DNA from: Candidatus Brevundimonas colombiensis
GTDB taxonomy: Bacteria; Pseudomonadota; Alphaproteobacteria; Caulobacterales; Caulobacteraceae
Assembly (NCBI GenBank): GCA_029202665.1
Contig: CP119326.1
Location: 2,604,001-2,668,000 of the forward strand
Length of the DNA stretch: 64,000 bases
Reading direction: 5' to 3'
How positions within the stretch are numbered: the first letter of the stretch is position 1; each line of letters starts with the position of its first letter. Positions 36,363-46,113 of the stretch are shown piece after piece. The translations under genes were made by a program, and so were the position numbers. The notes under the pieces were generated by a model. That model saw only the letters and a program-made list of their open reading frames with translations, had not been told where the DNA came from and made no database searches.

Positions 36363-38036
36363 TCAGACGCGCAGGACGACCGTCTCGACGATGGGACGAC
36401 GGTCCCAGACCTGCTGACTGGCCTTTTTCAGAACGCGGGCGATGGCCTGTTCGACCACCATCTCGTCCTCCAACGCCTCGCCCTTCAGGTTCTTGACCAC
36501 CTGTTCGACGCGCTCGGCCAGATCGTCCAGCACGTCGCCCAGCGGCTTTTGCAGATCGCCGGGCAGGCCCACGCTGCGGATGTCGATGTCGCTGACGATC
36601 CGCCCGCGCTTGTCCAGGGCGAAGCTGACGATCAGCACGCCATTGGTCGAGGCATGGCGACGCTCCTTCAGCGCCTCGCCCTGTTCCGTGACCAGCATCC
36701 CGCCGTCGACGTAGAGGCGGCCGTTCGGCACCTCGTCGACGATCTGGGCCGGCCCGGGCGCCAGGCGCACCATGTCGCCATTGCGCGGCGTGACCGTTTC
36801 CTTGACCCCGACCTCCTTGGCCAGATTGGCGTGTTCCAGCAGGAAGCGCCGCACGCCGTGGGTCGGCACCGCGATCTGCGGCCGCGCCCATTCGTACATC
36901 TGCTTCAGCTCGTCACGGCAGGGATGGCCCGAGACGTGGATGCCTGGGTGATCCTTCTCGGTGTAGAGGCGCACGCCCCGATCCGCGAGGCGATCCTGCA
37001 GATTGCCGATGGCCAGTTCGTTGCCCGGTATCTGGCGCGACGAGAAGATGCAGTGGTCGCCCATGCCCAGTTTGACGGTGGGGTGCGTGCCGTCTGCGAC
37101 GCGCGACAAGGCCGCCCTCGCCTCGCCCTGGCTGCCGGTGCACAGATACAGGATCTGATCGGCGGGCCAGACGCGGGCTTCCTCGTCCGACAGGAAGGGT
37201 TTGACGTCCTGCAACATGCCGACGTGTTTCGCCGCCGCCGTGATGCGGTGCATCGAGCGGCCGGCCAGGGCGACGCGACGGCCGCAGGCCTCGGCCGCGC
37301 GGATCACGCTGTCCATCCGGGCGACGTTGGAGGCGAAACAGCCCACGGCGACGCGGCCCTTCAGGCTGGCGATCAGCTTGGAGATGGCGACGGCGACATC
37401 GCCTTCCGACCCGGCCACGCCCGGCACGAAGACATTGGTGGAATCGCACACCATGGCCAGCACGCCCTCGTCGCCCAGGGCGCGAATGGCGGGGGCGTCG
37501 GTCTTGGTCCCGATCACCGGCTGGTCGTCGATCTTCCAGTCGCCGGTGTGGAACACCATGCCCAGAGGCGTATCAATGGCCAGGCCGCTGGGCTCGGCGA
37601 TCGAGTGGGTCATGTTGACGAAGGTGACGCCGAACGACCCGATGTCGACCGTGCCGCCCAGCGGCACCTCGATCAGTTCGACCTGATCCAGGATCCCGCG
37701 CTCGCGCAGCTTGTCGCGGATCAGATAGGCGGTGAAGGGGGTGGCGTAGATCGGCGCCTTGATGCGCGGCCACAGCCAGCCCAGGGCGCCGATATGGTCC
37801 TCGTGCGCGTGGGTCAGCACGATGCCCTTGATCGTCTCGCCCTGCAGATAGGTGGGATCGGGCACGATCACGTCCACGCCGGGCGTCGACAGGTCGCCGA
37901 AGGTGACGCCGACGTCGACGATCAACCATTCACGGTTCGCCTCTGGGCCGAAGCCATAGGCGTTCAGGTTCATACCGACCTCGTCCGAGCCGCCCAGCGG
38001 CAGGAAAACGAGTTCGTCTTGGTTTTGCTTTTTCAT
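36363..38036 (-). CDS. rnj: Ribonuclease J
   Basis: A 557-residue metallo-beta-lactamase/beta-CASP RNase acting in rRNA maturation and mRNA decay. The zinc motif is THAHEDH at residues 75-81, further ligands lie in NMTHSIAEPSG and FHTGDWKIDD, and the beta-CASP part has CFASNVARMDSVI, LCTGSQGEARAAL and VSGHPCRDELKQMYEWARP. The start directly abuts the coaX stop (TGAATG). Fixed position in alphaproteobacteria between coaX and proS. Confidence 0.95.
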   Translation of the reverse strand: MKKQNQDELVFLPLGGSDEVGMNLNAYGFGPEANREWLIVDVGVTFGDLSTPGVDVIVPDPTYLQGETIKGIVLTHAHEDHIGALGWLWPRIKAPIYATPFTAYLIRDKLRERGILDQVELIEVPLGGTVDIGSFGVTFVNMTHSIAEPSGLAIDTPLGMVFHTGDWKIDDQPVIGTKTDAPAIRALGDEGVLAMVCDSTNVFVPGVAGSEGDVAVAISKLIASLKGRVAVGCFASNVARMDSVIRAAEACGRRVALAGRSMHRITAAAKHVGMLQDVKPFLSDEEARVWPADQILYLCTGSQGEARAALSRVADGTHPTVKLGMGDHCIFSSRQIPGNELAIGNLQDRLADRGVRLYTEKDHPGIHVSGHPCRDELKQMYEWARPQIAVPTHGVRRFLLEHANLAKEVGVKETVTPRNGDMVRLAPGPAQIVDEVPNGRLYVDGGMLVTEQGEALKERRHASTNGVLIVSFALDKRGRIVSDIDIRSVGLPGDLQKPLGDVLDDLAERVEQVVKNLKGEALEDEMVVEQAIARVLKKASQQVWDRRPIVETVVLRV

Positions 38037-38813
38037 TCAGTCAGTCAAATGGGCGTTACGACGCCAGATTGCGAGGAGGCCGCGAATAGTCAGGTCGGAA
38101 TCGAAATGGTCGATGCTGTCGGTCGCGCCTTCGAACAGGCTGGCGACGCCGCCGGTGCCGATGACCGTCATGGGTCGACCCCATTCGGCCTTGATGCGCC
38201 CGACCAGTCCCTCGATCAACGAAATATAGCCCCAGAAGACGCCGGATTGCATGGCCTCGACCGTGCCCTTGCCGATGACGTGTTCGGGCCGCTGGATGGC
38301 GATGCGCGGCAGTTTCGCCGCCGCCTCGTGCAACGCCTGCAGCGACAGATTGATGCCCGGCGCGATCAGGCCGCCCTCGAAGGCGCCGTCGTCCGCCACG
38401 ATATCGAAGGTGGTCGCCGTGCCGCTGTCGATCACGATCAGGTCGCCGGGATAGACCAGCTTGGCGCCGATGGCGTTGACCAGTCGGTCGGCCCCCGCCT
38501 CGCTGGGCTTGGCGATCCGCACGTCGATGCCCAGATTGACGTTCTCGCCGATCACCAGCGGCTCGATGTTCAGATACCGCCGCGCCAGATTACGCAGGTT
38601 GAAGATCGACTGCGGCACCACGCTGGAGATGATGCAGCCGGTCAGGCCCGCGACCGCCAGCCCCTTCATCAGCATCAGCTGGTTCAGCCAGACTGCATAT
38701 TCGTCCGCCGTCCGCGTGGCCTCGGTCGCGGCGCGCCACTGGGCGATCCATTCCGATCCGTCATGGACCGCAAACAGCGTATTGGTGTTGCCCTGTTCAA
38801 TCGCCAGCAGCAT
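38037..38813 (-). CDS. coaX: Type III pantothenate kinase
   Basis: CoaX phosphorylates pantothenate in the first step of coenzyme A synthesis. From ATG 38813 the protein has 258 residues and starts MLLAIEQGNTNTLFAVHDG, the acetate-kinase-superfamily P-loop, with GADRLVNAIGAKLVYPGDLIVIDSGTATTFDIV and GGLIAPGINLSLQAL and a late VIGTGGVASLF. A longer ORF start at 38852 overlaps birA and lacks support. It begins 1 nt after the birA stop. Confidence 0.95.
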   Translation of the reverse strand: MLLAIEQGNTNTLFAVHDGSEWIAQWRAATEATRTADEYAVWLNQLMLMKGLAVAGLTGCIISSVVPQSIFNLRNLARRYLNIEPLVIGENVNLGIDVRIAKPSEAGADRLVNAIGAKLVYPGDLIVIDSGTATTFDIVADDGAFEGGLIAPGINLSLQALHEAAAKLPRIAIQRPEHVIGKGTVEAMQSGVFWGYISLIEGLVGRIKAEWGRPMTVIGTGGVASLFEGATDSIDHFDSDLTIRGLLAIWRRNAHLTD

Positions 38814-38814
38814 C

Positions 38815-39576
38815 TCAGGACGCCTTGCCGGCGTCTGGGCCGAAGAAGACATCGCCGGCCGAGATCAACCGCACCGAGCCATCGGCCAGACGCAATCGAA
38901 GCGCGCCGTCCGGCTCCACACCCTCGGCCACGCCTTCCAGGGTTTCGTTGTCCAGCCGCGCCACGCACGCCCCCTTCAGCCCCTTGAGACGACTGGTCCA
39001 GGCGTCCAGCACGGGTTCGAATCCCAGCGTCTGCCAGCGTCCCCACCAGACGGCGAAGGTCTCGGCCAGGATCTCGGCCGCCGCCTCTATCGGCGGCACA
39101 TAGGTCAGGTCGGCCCTCAGGCTGTCGGCGACGGCGGCGGCCCCCCGTTCGGTCCCTTCCGGCGCGTGCGCCAGATTGACCCCGATGCCCACGGCCAGCC
39201 AAAGACCGCCGTTCGCATGGGCGCCGGATTCGACCAGAATCCCCGACACCTTCACGCCGCCCAACAGCACGTCGTTGGGCCATTTGATCGACACCAGGGC
39301 GGGCGAGACAAAGACGTCCAGCAGATCCGCCACCGCCAGCGCCGCTACAAAGGTGGCCTGGGCCGCCTCCGCCGCAGACTTCGGCGTGGTGATCAGCAGG
39401 GTGGCGGCCAGATTGCCCTGTTCGCTTTCCCATCTGCGGCCGCGCCGCCCGCGACCCGCGGTCTGACGGCGCGCCACGATCCAGCGCGGACCGGTTTCTC
39501 CGGCCTCAGCCAGACGACGGGCTTCGGCGTTGGTCGAGTCGATCTCGTCGTGGATGACCAGGGGGGCGGGCGTCAA
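38815..39576 (-). CDS. birA: Biotin--[acetyl-CoA-carboxylase] ligase
   Basis: A 253-residue biotin protein ligase. The catalytic block is VARRQTAGRGRRGRRWESEQGNLAATLLI (biotinyl-AMP loop), with SIKWPNDVLLGGVKVSGILVE and LAVGIGVNLAHAPEG following and a C-terminal SH3-like cap. There is no N-terminal helix-turn-helix, so unlike E. coli BirA it is not expected to repress biotin genes. Located between nuoN and coaX with gaps of 4 and 1 bp. Confidence 0.93.
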   Translation of the reverse strand: MTPAPLVIHDEIDSTNAEARRLAEAGETGPRWIVARRQTAGRGRRGRRWESEQGNLAATLLITTPKSAAEAAQATFVAALAVADLLDVFVSPALVSIKWPNDVLLGGVKVSGILVESGAHANGGLWLAVGIGVNLAHAPEGTERGAAAVADSLRADLTYVPPIEAAAEILAETFAVWWGRWQTLGFEPVLDAWTSRLKGLKGACVARLDNETLEGVAEGVEPDGALRLRLADGSVRLISAGDVFFGPDAGKAS

Positions 39577-39580
39577 CGCC

Positions 39581-41023
39581 CTACCCGTTCCCGAAACCGG
39601 CGCTCGCAGCCTTGGTCAGCGGCTCCAGCCAGGTCAGACCCACGAGCACCAGGGGGAAGGCGAAGGCCGCGCAGGCCCAGCCGATCCACTTGGCCTCGAC
39701 CGGCGCCCGGTCGGTCGCAACCTCATCCACCGGCGCATCGAACCACATCAGCTTGATGATGCGCAGATAGTAGAAGGCGGCCACGACCGAGGCGACCAGA
39801 CCGATGGCCGCAAAGGGCCACAGACCGGCATTCGCCGCGGCGCCGAAGACATAATACTTGCCCCAGAAGCCCGAGAACGGCGGCATGCCCAGAACCGACA
39901 GCGACAGGATGGTCAGGGCCACGGCCGTCAGGGGACGATCCCGCTTCAGCCCCGCCAGATCGGCGATCCGCCGGATCGGACGACCCGATTTGGACAGGCT
40001 GAGCAGGATGGCGAAGAAGCCCAGCTGGTCAATGACGTACAGGGTCATGAACATCAGCATCGCCTGCAGACCGGCGGCCGTGCCGGCGGCGATGCCCAAC
40101 AGGGCGTAGCCGATGTTGATGATCGACGAATAGGCCAGCAGGCGCTGGATGTCCTTCTGCACCAGACCGCCGAACGCGCCGACGACGAAGCTGATCAGCG
40201 AAATGGCGATCAGAACCTGCGACCACTGGGCGTGGGATTCACCGAACCCGCCTTCCAGCGCGCGTGCGATCAGGACCATGGCCGCCACCTTGGGCGCGGT
40301 CGCGAACAGGGCGACGACCGGCGTCGGCGCGCCTTCGTAAACGTCGGGCGTCCACATGTGGAACGGCGCCGCCGAAACCTTGAACGCCAGACCGCAGATC
40401 AGGAAGACCAGACCGAACAGCAGACCCGTCGACGGATGATCGACGGCGAAGGCGGCGATGTCATCGAACTTCATCGACCCGGCGAAGCCGTAGATCAGGC
40501 TGGCGCCATACAGCAGCAGGCCCGACGACAGCGCGCCCAGGACGAAATACTTCAGCCCCGCTTCCGACGCCTTGACGTCGTTGCGGTGGAAGGCGGCCAG
40601 GACATACAGGGCCAGCGAATGCAGCTCGATCCCGACATACATGGAGATCAGGTCGCCCGAGGACGCCATCATGCCCATGCCGACGGCGGCCAGCACGATC
40701 AGGACCGGATACTCGAACTTGGCGATACGCGTACGCTTCATCCAGCCGTCGCCGAGGATGATGGCCACGGCGGCCGACAGATAGATGACGCTCTTGCCGT
40801 AGATGGCCAGCGGATCGACCACATAGGCGCCGTTGAAGGCCGCACCCCAGGGCCCGATGACGGCGATGACGGCGGCGGCCAGCAGCAGCAGAACCGACAG
40901 GATCGACACCAGGCGGGCGCTCTTTTCGCCGATGAAGGCGCCGACCATCAGCAGGACCAGGGCGCCGACCGAAAGGGTCAGCTCCGAGGCGGCAAGGTGC
41001 AGGGCGGAGGACAGATCAGGCAT
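39581..41023 (-). CDS. nuoN: NADH-quinone oxidoreductase subunit N
   Basis: A 480-residue antiporter-like membrane subunit of complex I, one of the three proton channels, with about 14 helices. Segments YVGIELHSLALYVLAAFHRND and HMWTPDVYEGAPTPVVALFATAPKVAA (the discontinuous helix with conserved Lys) identify it. Ends in FGNG. It is the last nuo gene; birA follows 4 bp later. Confidence 0.95.
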   Translation of the reverse strand: MPDLSSALHLAASELTLSVGALVLLMVGAFIGEKSARLVSILSVLLLLAAAVIAVIGPWGAAFNGAYVVDPLAIYGKSVIYLSAAVAIILGDGWMKRTRIAKFEYPVLIVLAAVGMGMMASSGDLISMYVGIELHSLALYVLAAFHRNDVKASEAGLKYFVLGALSSGLLLYGASLIYGFAGSMKFDDIAAFAVDHPSTGLLFGLVFLICGLAFKVSAAPFHMWTPDVYEGAPTPVVALFATAPKVAAMVLIARALEGGFGESHAQWSQVLIAISLISFVVGAFGGLVQKDIQRLLAYSSIINIGYALLGIAAGTAAGLQAMLMFMTLYVIDQLGFFAILLSLSKSGRPIRRIADLAGLKRDRPLTAVALTILSLSVLGMPPFSGFWGKYYVFGAAANAGLWPFAAIGLVASVVAAFYYLRIIKLMWFDAPVDEVATDRAPVEAKWIGWACAAFAFPLVLVGLTWLEPLTKAASAGFGNG

Positions 41024-41031
41024 TTATGGTC

Positions 41032-42516
41032 TCACCCGCCGATCGCGGCGCGATAGGCGCTGGTCAGGGCCTCAACGGCAGGCCCGGTGTAATCGAGGAC
41101 GGCGGCCGGATAGACCCCCAGCCAGATGGTGCCGATGATCAGCGGCACGAACAGCAGCAGTTCGCGCTTGTCGATATCGGCGATGGTCTGAAGCTTCGGA
41201 TTGGTGATCTCGCCGAACATGACCGCGCGGTACAGCGTCAGCGCATAGATCGCCGAGAAGATCACGCCCGAGGCCGCAACCAGTGCCGCCCAGGTCGAGG
41301 CGTGATAGGTCCCCGTCATCGTCAGGATTTCACCGATGAAGCCCGAGGTGCCCGGCAGGCCGACATTGGCCATGGTGAACATCAGGAAGATGGCGGCGAA
41401 CCACGGCATCCGCGCCGTCAGGCCGCCGTAGAAGGCGATCTCGCGGGTGTGCATCCGGTCATAGACGACGCCAACGCACAGGAACAGCGCACCCGAGATC
41501 AGACCGTGGCTGATCATCTGGAACACGGCGCCCTGCATGCCCTGGTCGTTGCCGGAGAAGATGCCCAGCGTCACAAAACCCATGTGGGCGATCGAAGAAT
41601 AGGCGATCAGCTTCTTCATGTCCGTCTGACGCCAGGCGACCAGCGACGTATAGACGATGGCGATCACCGACAGGGTGAAGACCAGCGGGCGGAACATCTC
41701 GGACGCCTGGGGGAACATCGGCACGTTGAACAGGATGAAGCCGTACCCGCCCAGCTTCAGCAATATCCCGGCCAGGATGACCGAACCGGCCGTCGGCGCC
41801 TGGACGTGGGCGTCAGGCAGCCAGGTGTGGACGGGCCACATCGGCATCTTGACCGCGAACGAGGCGAAGAAGGCCAGCCACAGGATCGGCTGGACGACCG
41901 GGCTGAAGGCGAACCGCTTCAGTTCCGGAATACTGGTGGTTCCGGCGGTATGCGCCATCCACAGCATGGCCAGCAGCATCAGCACCGACCCCAGCAGGGT
42001 GTAGAGGAAGAACTTGTAGGCCGCGTAGATCCGGTTCGCCCCGCCCCAGATGCCGATGATCAGGAACATCGGCACGAGGGTGCCTTCGAAGAAGATGTAG
42101 AACAGGAACAGGTCCAGCGACGTGAAGACGCCGATGACCAGCGTCTCCAGGATCAGGAAGGCGGCCATATATTCGACGACGCGCGTCGAAATCGACTTCC
42201 AGCTGGCCAGGATGCAGATCGGCATCAGGAAGGCAGTCAGCAGCACGAACAGGATCGAAACCCCGTCCACGCCCAGATGATAGCTGGCGCCCGCGAACCA
42301 CGGTGCGAACTCGACGAACTGATAGCTGGTGTTCGACGGATCGAAACCGGCGACCAGGACAACGGCCACGCCCAGCACGACCAGGGTGGTGATCAGGGCG
42401 ATCCAGCGCGCCGCCGGGGCGGCGGCCTCCTGGGTCTTGGACGCCAGTCTCGCGCCAAGGATGACCAGCGCGCCGACCAGCGGCAGGAATGTAACGAGGC
42501 TCAGAATGTAGGGCAC
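41032..42516 (-). CDS. nuoM: NADH-quinone oxidoreductase subunit M
   Basis: A 494-residue proton-pumping subunit of complex I, about 14 helices. Landmarks are FILLTAFLMPICILASW-type helix ends, FFEGTLVPMFLIIGIWGG, and HTWLPDAHVQAPTAGSVILAGILLKLGGYG, typical of NuoM. It begins 4 bp after nuoL and ends 8 bp before nuoN. Confidence 0.96.
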   Translation of the reverse strand: MPYILSLVTFLPLVGALVILGARLASKTQEAAAPAARWIALITTLVVLGVAVVLVAGFDPSNTSYQFVEFAPWFAGASYHLGVDGVSILFVLLTAFLMPICILASWKSISTRVVEYMAAFLILETLVIGVFTSLDLFLFYIFFEGTLVPMFLIIGIWGGANRIYAAYKFFLYTLLGSVLMLLAMLWMAHTAGTTSIPELKRFAFSPVVQPILWLAFFASFAVKMPMWPVHTWLPDAHVQAPTAGSVILAGILLKLGGYGFILFNVPMFPQASEMFRPLVFTLSVIAIVYTSLVAWRQTDMKKLIAYSSIAHMGFVTLGIFSGNDQGMQGAVFQMISHGLISGALFLCVGVVYDRMHTREIAFYGGLTARMPWFAAIFLMFTMANVGLPGTSGFIGEILTMTGTYHASTWAALVAASGVIFSAIYALTLYRAVMFGEITNPKLQTIADIDKRELLLFVPLIIGTIWLGVYPAAVLDYTGPAVEALTSAYRAAIGG

Positions 42517-42520
42517 GGGC

Positions 42521-44620
42521 TCAGGCTCCCCACGCGAGGATGGCGAAGGTGAGCAGACCAGCCACCCCGAGCAGCATCACGAAGGCATAATGATAGACAT
42601 AGCCGGACTGGATCTTGCCCAGTCGCGCGGCGGATTTCAGCGAGGCCCAGGCGGCGCCGTTGGGCCCAAGCCCGTCGATCAGATTCACATCGACGACCTT
42701 CCAGAAGACGTCGCCGACAGCCTTGAAGCCCCGCACGAAGACGAAGTCGTACAGCTCGTCGAAGTACCACTTGTTGTACAGGAACCGGTAAACGATCCCG
42801 TTCCGCTCGGCCATGCGACGCCCCATCCCCTCGCGGGCGACATAGATCCAGTAGGCGAAGGCCGTGCCGATCAGGGTCAGGATCAGCGGCGACCACTTCA
42901 CCCAGGTCGGGACCGAGTGGCTTTCGTGCAGGACGTGGTTGTGCTCGCCTGTGAAGATGGCTCCGCGCCAGAACTCGCCCTCGTGGTGGCCGATGAAGTG
43001 CGGCGCGAAGACGAAGCCGGCGGCGACGGCGCCGACCGACAGCAGGATCAGCGGAACCAGCATGACCAGCGGGCTCTCGTGGGGCTTCAGCGGGCCGTGG
43101 TGGCCATGATCGTCATGGGCGTGGTCGTCATGCGCATGGGCATCCGTGACCGGCTCGGAATGGGTTTCGCGCTGGGCATGCGAGGCGTGATCGTCGGCAT
43201 GGTGCGCATCGCCCTCTTCCTTCCACACCGGCTTGTTGTGGAAGGTCATGAAGACCAGGCGCCACGAGTAGTAGGCCGTCAGGCCGGCGGCGATGATGCC
43301 GACGAAGAAGGCGAACAGACCGATGGCCGAGTGACCCGAGGCCGCCGACGCATAGGCGCTCTCGATGATCGAGTCCTTGGAATAAAAGCCCGCGAAGCCG
43401 CCGACGCCAGGGATGCCCAGGCCGGTGATGGCGATGGTGCCGATGGTCATCACCGCATAGGTGACGGGCAACAGCTTCCACAGACCACCCATCTTCCGCA
43501 TGTCCTGCTCGTGGTGCATGCCGTGGATCACCGAACCGGCGCCCAGGAACAGCAGGGCCTTGAAGAAGGCGTGCGTGAACAGGTGGAACATGGCGGCCTG
43601 ATAGGCGCCGACGCCCGCCGCGAAGAACATATAGCCCAGCTGCGAACAGGTCGAATAGGCGATGACCCGCTTGATGTCGTTCTGGGTCAGGCCGACCGTG
43701 GCGGCGAACAGGGCCGTGATCGCGCCGATGATGGCGATGATCTGCGACGCGCCCGGCGCATATTCATAGATCGGCGACAACAGGCAGACCATATAGACGC
43801 CTGCGGTGACCATGGTCGCCGCGTGGATCAGGGCCGACACAGGCGTCGGGCCTTCCATCGCGTCCGGCAGCCAGGTGTGCAGGAAGAACTGCGCCGACTT
43901 GCCCATCGCGCCGATGAACAACAGGAAGCCCGCCAGATCGAGCGCGGACCATTGCACGCCCAGGAACTCCCAGGTCGTGCCGGCCTTGGTTCCGATCAGG
44001 GGGAACAGTTCGGCGAAGTTGATGGTGCCGTACATCCAGAAGATCGTCATGATCCCCAGAACGAAGCCGAAGTCGCCGACGCGGTTGACGACAAAGGCCT
44101 TGATGGCGGCGGCGCTGGCCGTCGGTTTCTTGAACCAGAAGCCGATCAGCAGATAGGATGCCAGGCCCACGCCTTCCCAGCCGAAGAAGATCTGCATGAA
44201 GTCCGCCGCCGTCACCAGCGCCAGCATCATAAAGGTGAACAGCGACAGATAGGCGAAGAAGCGCGGACGACTGTCGTCGTCGGCCATGTAGCCCCAGGAA
44301 TACAGGTGGACCAGCGACGAGACGCTGGTGACCACGATCAGCATGGTCGCCGACAGGGCGTCGATGCGGATCGACCAGGCCGACTGGAACTCACCCACAT
44401 TGATGAAGGGCGCCAGGCGGATGGTGAAGGGCTCCAGGTGCCCCCATGTCCATTGTCCGAACACCGTCCAGGCGACGGCGCACGAGAAGAACAGCAGGCC
44501 GGTCGTCACCGCCTGCGACGGGATGTTGCCGATCCGCCGCCCGAAGAAGCCCGCGATCGCGGCGCCCAGCAGCGGAGCGAAGACGCCCAGAATGACAAGG
44601 GTCTGAATAGTCACGCTCAA
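42521..44620 (-). CDS. nuoL: NADH-quinone oxidoreductase subunit L (with His-rich loop)
   Basis: The largest antiporter-like subunit (699 residues), with the long lateral helix at its C-terminus. Family segments include GWEGVGLASYLLIGFWF, FLLFIGAMGKSAQFFLHTWLPDAMEGPTPVSALIHAATMVTAGVY and YSTCSQLGYMFFAAGVGAY. An unusual His/Asp-rich hydrophilic insertion lies at about residues 468-510 (43091-43216), for example AHAHDDHAHDDHGHHG, in a loop between membrane helices. Start overlaps the nuoK stop by 4 bp. Confidence 0.96.
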   Translation of the reverse strand: MSVTIQTLVILGVFAPLLGAAIAGFFGRRIGNIPSQAVTTGLLFFSCAVAWTVFGQWTWGHLEPFTIRLAPFINVGEFQSAWSIRIDALSATMLIVVTSVSSLVHLYSWGYMADDDSRPRFFAYLSLFTFMMLALVTAADFMQIFFGWEGVGLASYLLIGFWFKKPTASAAAIKAFVVNRVGDFGFVLGIMTIFWMYGTINFAELFPLIGTKAGTTWEFLGVQWSALDLAGFLLFIGAMGKSAQFFLHTWLPDAMEGPTPVSALIHAATMVTAGVYMVCLLSPIYEYAPGASQIIAIIGAITALFAATVGLTQNDIKRVIAYSTCSQLGYMFFAAGVGAYQAAMFHLFTHAFFKALLFLGAGSVIHGMHHEQDMRKMGGLWKLLPVTYAVMTIGTIAITGLGIPGVGGFAGFYSKDSIIESAYASAASGHSAIGLFAFFVGIIAAGLTAYYSWRLVFMTFHNKPVWKEEGDAHHADDHASHAQRETHSEPVTDAHAHDDHAHDDHGHHGPLKPHESPLVMLVPLILLSVGAVAAGFVFAPHFIGHHEGEFWRGAIFTGEHNHVLHESHSVPTWVKWSPLILTLIGTAFAYWIYVAREGMGRRMAERNGIVYRFLYNKWYFDELYDFVFVRGFKAVGDVFWKVVDVNLIDGLGPNGAAWASLKSAARLGKIQSGYVYHYAFVMLLGVAGLLTFAILAWGA

Positions 44621-44925
44621 CCCTTCATCACGGAAGCGTCGTCAACCGCGATGTCGCCGCGGTTACGGAAGAAGGTCACCAGGATCGCCAGGCCCACAGC
44701 GGCCTCTGCGGCGGCGACGGTCAGGACGAACATCGCCATGATCTGTCCGCTGATTTCGTTCAGATAGGCCGAGAAGGCGACGAAGTTGATGTTCACGGCC
44801 AAGAGGATCAGCTCGATGGACATCAGGATGATGATCACGTTCTTGCGGTTCACGAAGATGCCGAACACCCCGATGGTGAACAGGATGGCGGCGACCGTCA
44901 GATAATGGGTCAATCCAATGACCAT
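44617..44925 (-). CDS. nuoK: NADH-quinone oxidoreductase subunit K
   Basis: A 102-residue three-helix subunit, MVIGLTHYLTVAAILFTIGVFGI at the start, with the conserved intramembrane glutamates in IILMSIELILLAVNINFVAF and AAAEAAVGLAILV. Start overlaps nuoJ by 1 bp (TGATG) and its end overlaps nuoL by 4 bp. Confidence 0.97.
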   Translation of the reverse strand: MVIGLTHYLTVAAILFTIGVFGIFVNRKNVIIILMSIELILLAVNINFVAFSAYLNEISGQIMAMFVLTVAAAEAAVGLAILVTFFRNRGDIAVDDASVMKG

Positions 44926-45548
44926 CAGAGAAGCTCCTCGGCGCTGACGCCCTGCCCGGTCTGGGCCGACTTGACCTCGACCGACTTCTTGCGGTCGCGG
45001 TTGACCTGATCGCCGATGTTCTGGCGCTTGATATGCGGCTTGTGACGCAGGGTCAGGGTGATGGCGCCGATCATGGCGACCAGCAGCACGATGCCCGCGG
45101 CCTGGAAGAAGTAGACGTAGTCGGTATAGAGCACGCGTCCGATGGACTGGATGTTGGTCACAGCCATCGACGGCTCGGCGATGACGGCGCCCTTGCCGGC
45201 CCCGCCGTTCACGACGGCGGCCGAAACCATGATCATCTCGACCAGCAGCACGGCGGCGATGATGGCCCCGAACGGCAGATACCGGGCGTAGCCCTCGCGC
45301 AGCTTGAGGAAGTCGACATCCAGCATCATGACGACGAACAGGAACAGGACCGCCACGGCGCCGACGTAGACGACGACCAGCAGCATCGCCAGGAACTCGG
45401 CCCCGATCAGGACGAACAGTCCGGCCGCCGAGAAGAAGGTCAGGATCAGCCAGAGAACGCTGTGCACCGGGTTGCGCGCGGTCACGACCAGAAGGCCGGA
45501 AACCGTAGCGACCGTCGCCAGCAGGAAGAAGGCTATGCTTTGCAGCAT
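44925..45548 (-). CDS. nuoJ: NADH-quinone oxidoreductase subunit J
   Basis: A 207-residue membrane subunit with five helices; NPVHSVLWLILTFFSAAGLFVLIGAEFLAMLLVVVYVGAVAVLFLFVVMML-type sequence in the first 75 residues is diagnostic. The last 40 residues are a polar cytoplasmic tail. The 73-bp gap to nuoI (45549-45621) contains no gene. Confidence 0.96.
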   Translation of the reverse strand: MLQSIAFFLLATVATVSGLLVVTARNPVHSVLWLILTFFSAAGLFVLIGAEFLAMLLVVVYVGAVAVLFLFVVMMLDVDFLKLREGYARYLPFGAIIAAVLLVEMIMVSAAVVNGGAGKGAVIAEPSMAVTNIQSIGRVLYTDYVYFFQAAGIVLLVAMIGAITLTLRHKPHIKRQNIGDQVNRDRKKSVEVKSAQTGQGVSAEELL

Positions 45549-45621
45549 CTCGGGACGAAGCCCCTTTCGTATCGGCCGCGACCCCGTTCAGGAATCGCCG
45601 ACCCGTTCAAGCGTGTGCGCC

Positions 45622-46113
45622 TTAGCGGTAAGGCGCGTCGAGTTCCAGATTCTTGGCGATCTGCCGTTCCCAGCGGTCGCCGTTATCAAGCAGACGTTGC
45701 TTGTCGTAGAGCAGCTCCTCGCGCGTTTCGACGGCGAATTCAGAGTTGGGCCCTTCGACGATCGCATCCACCGGGCAGGCCTCCTGGCACAGGCCGCAGT
45801 AGATGCATTTGACCATGTCGATGTCGTAGCGCGTGGTGCGGCGGCTGCCGTCGGCGCGCGGTTCAGCCTCGATGGTGATGGCCTGGGCCGGGCAGATCGC
45901 CTCGCACAGCTTGCAGGCGATGCAGCGTTCCTCGCCATTGGCGTAGCGGCGCAGCGCATGCTCGCCGCGGAAACGCGGCGACTGCGGGTTCCGCTCGAAC
46001 GGATAGTTCACGGTCACCTTGGGCCGCGTCATGTATTTCAGCGTCAGACCGATGGCGCCGATGACGTCCAGCATCATCGCGCCCTTGGCCGCCTGGGCGA
46101 TACGATTGAACAT
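45622..46113 (-). CDS. nuoI: NADH-quinone oxidoreductase subunit I
   Basis: A 163-residue 8Fe-8S ferredoxin-type subunit that carries electrons to the quinone site. The two cluster motifs are CIACKLCEAICPAQAI and CIYCGLCQEACPVDAIVEGPN; the N-terminus has the membrane-contacting amphipathic helix, and YPFERNPQSPRFRGEHALRRY precedes the clusters. Start overlaps the stop of the small lipoprotein gene (TGATG). Confidence 0.97.
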   Translation of the reverse strand: MFNRIAQAAKGAMMLDVIGAIGLTLKYMTRPKVTVNYPFERNPQSPRFRGEHALRRYANGEERCIACKLCEAICPAQAITIEAEPRADGSRRTTRYDIDMVKCIYCGLCQEACPVDAIVEGPNSEFAVETREELLYDKQRLLDNGDRWERQIAKNLELDAPYR

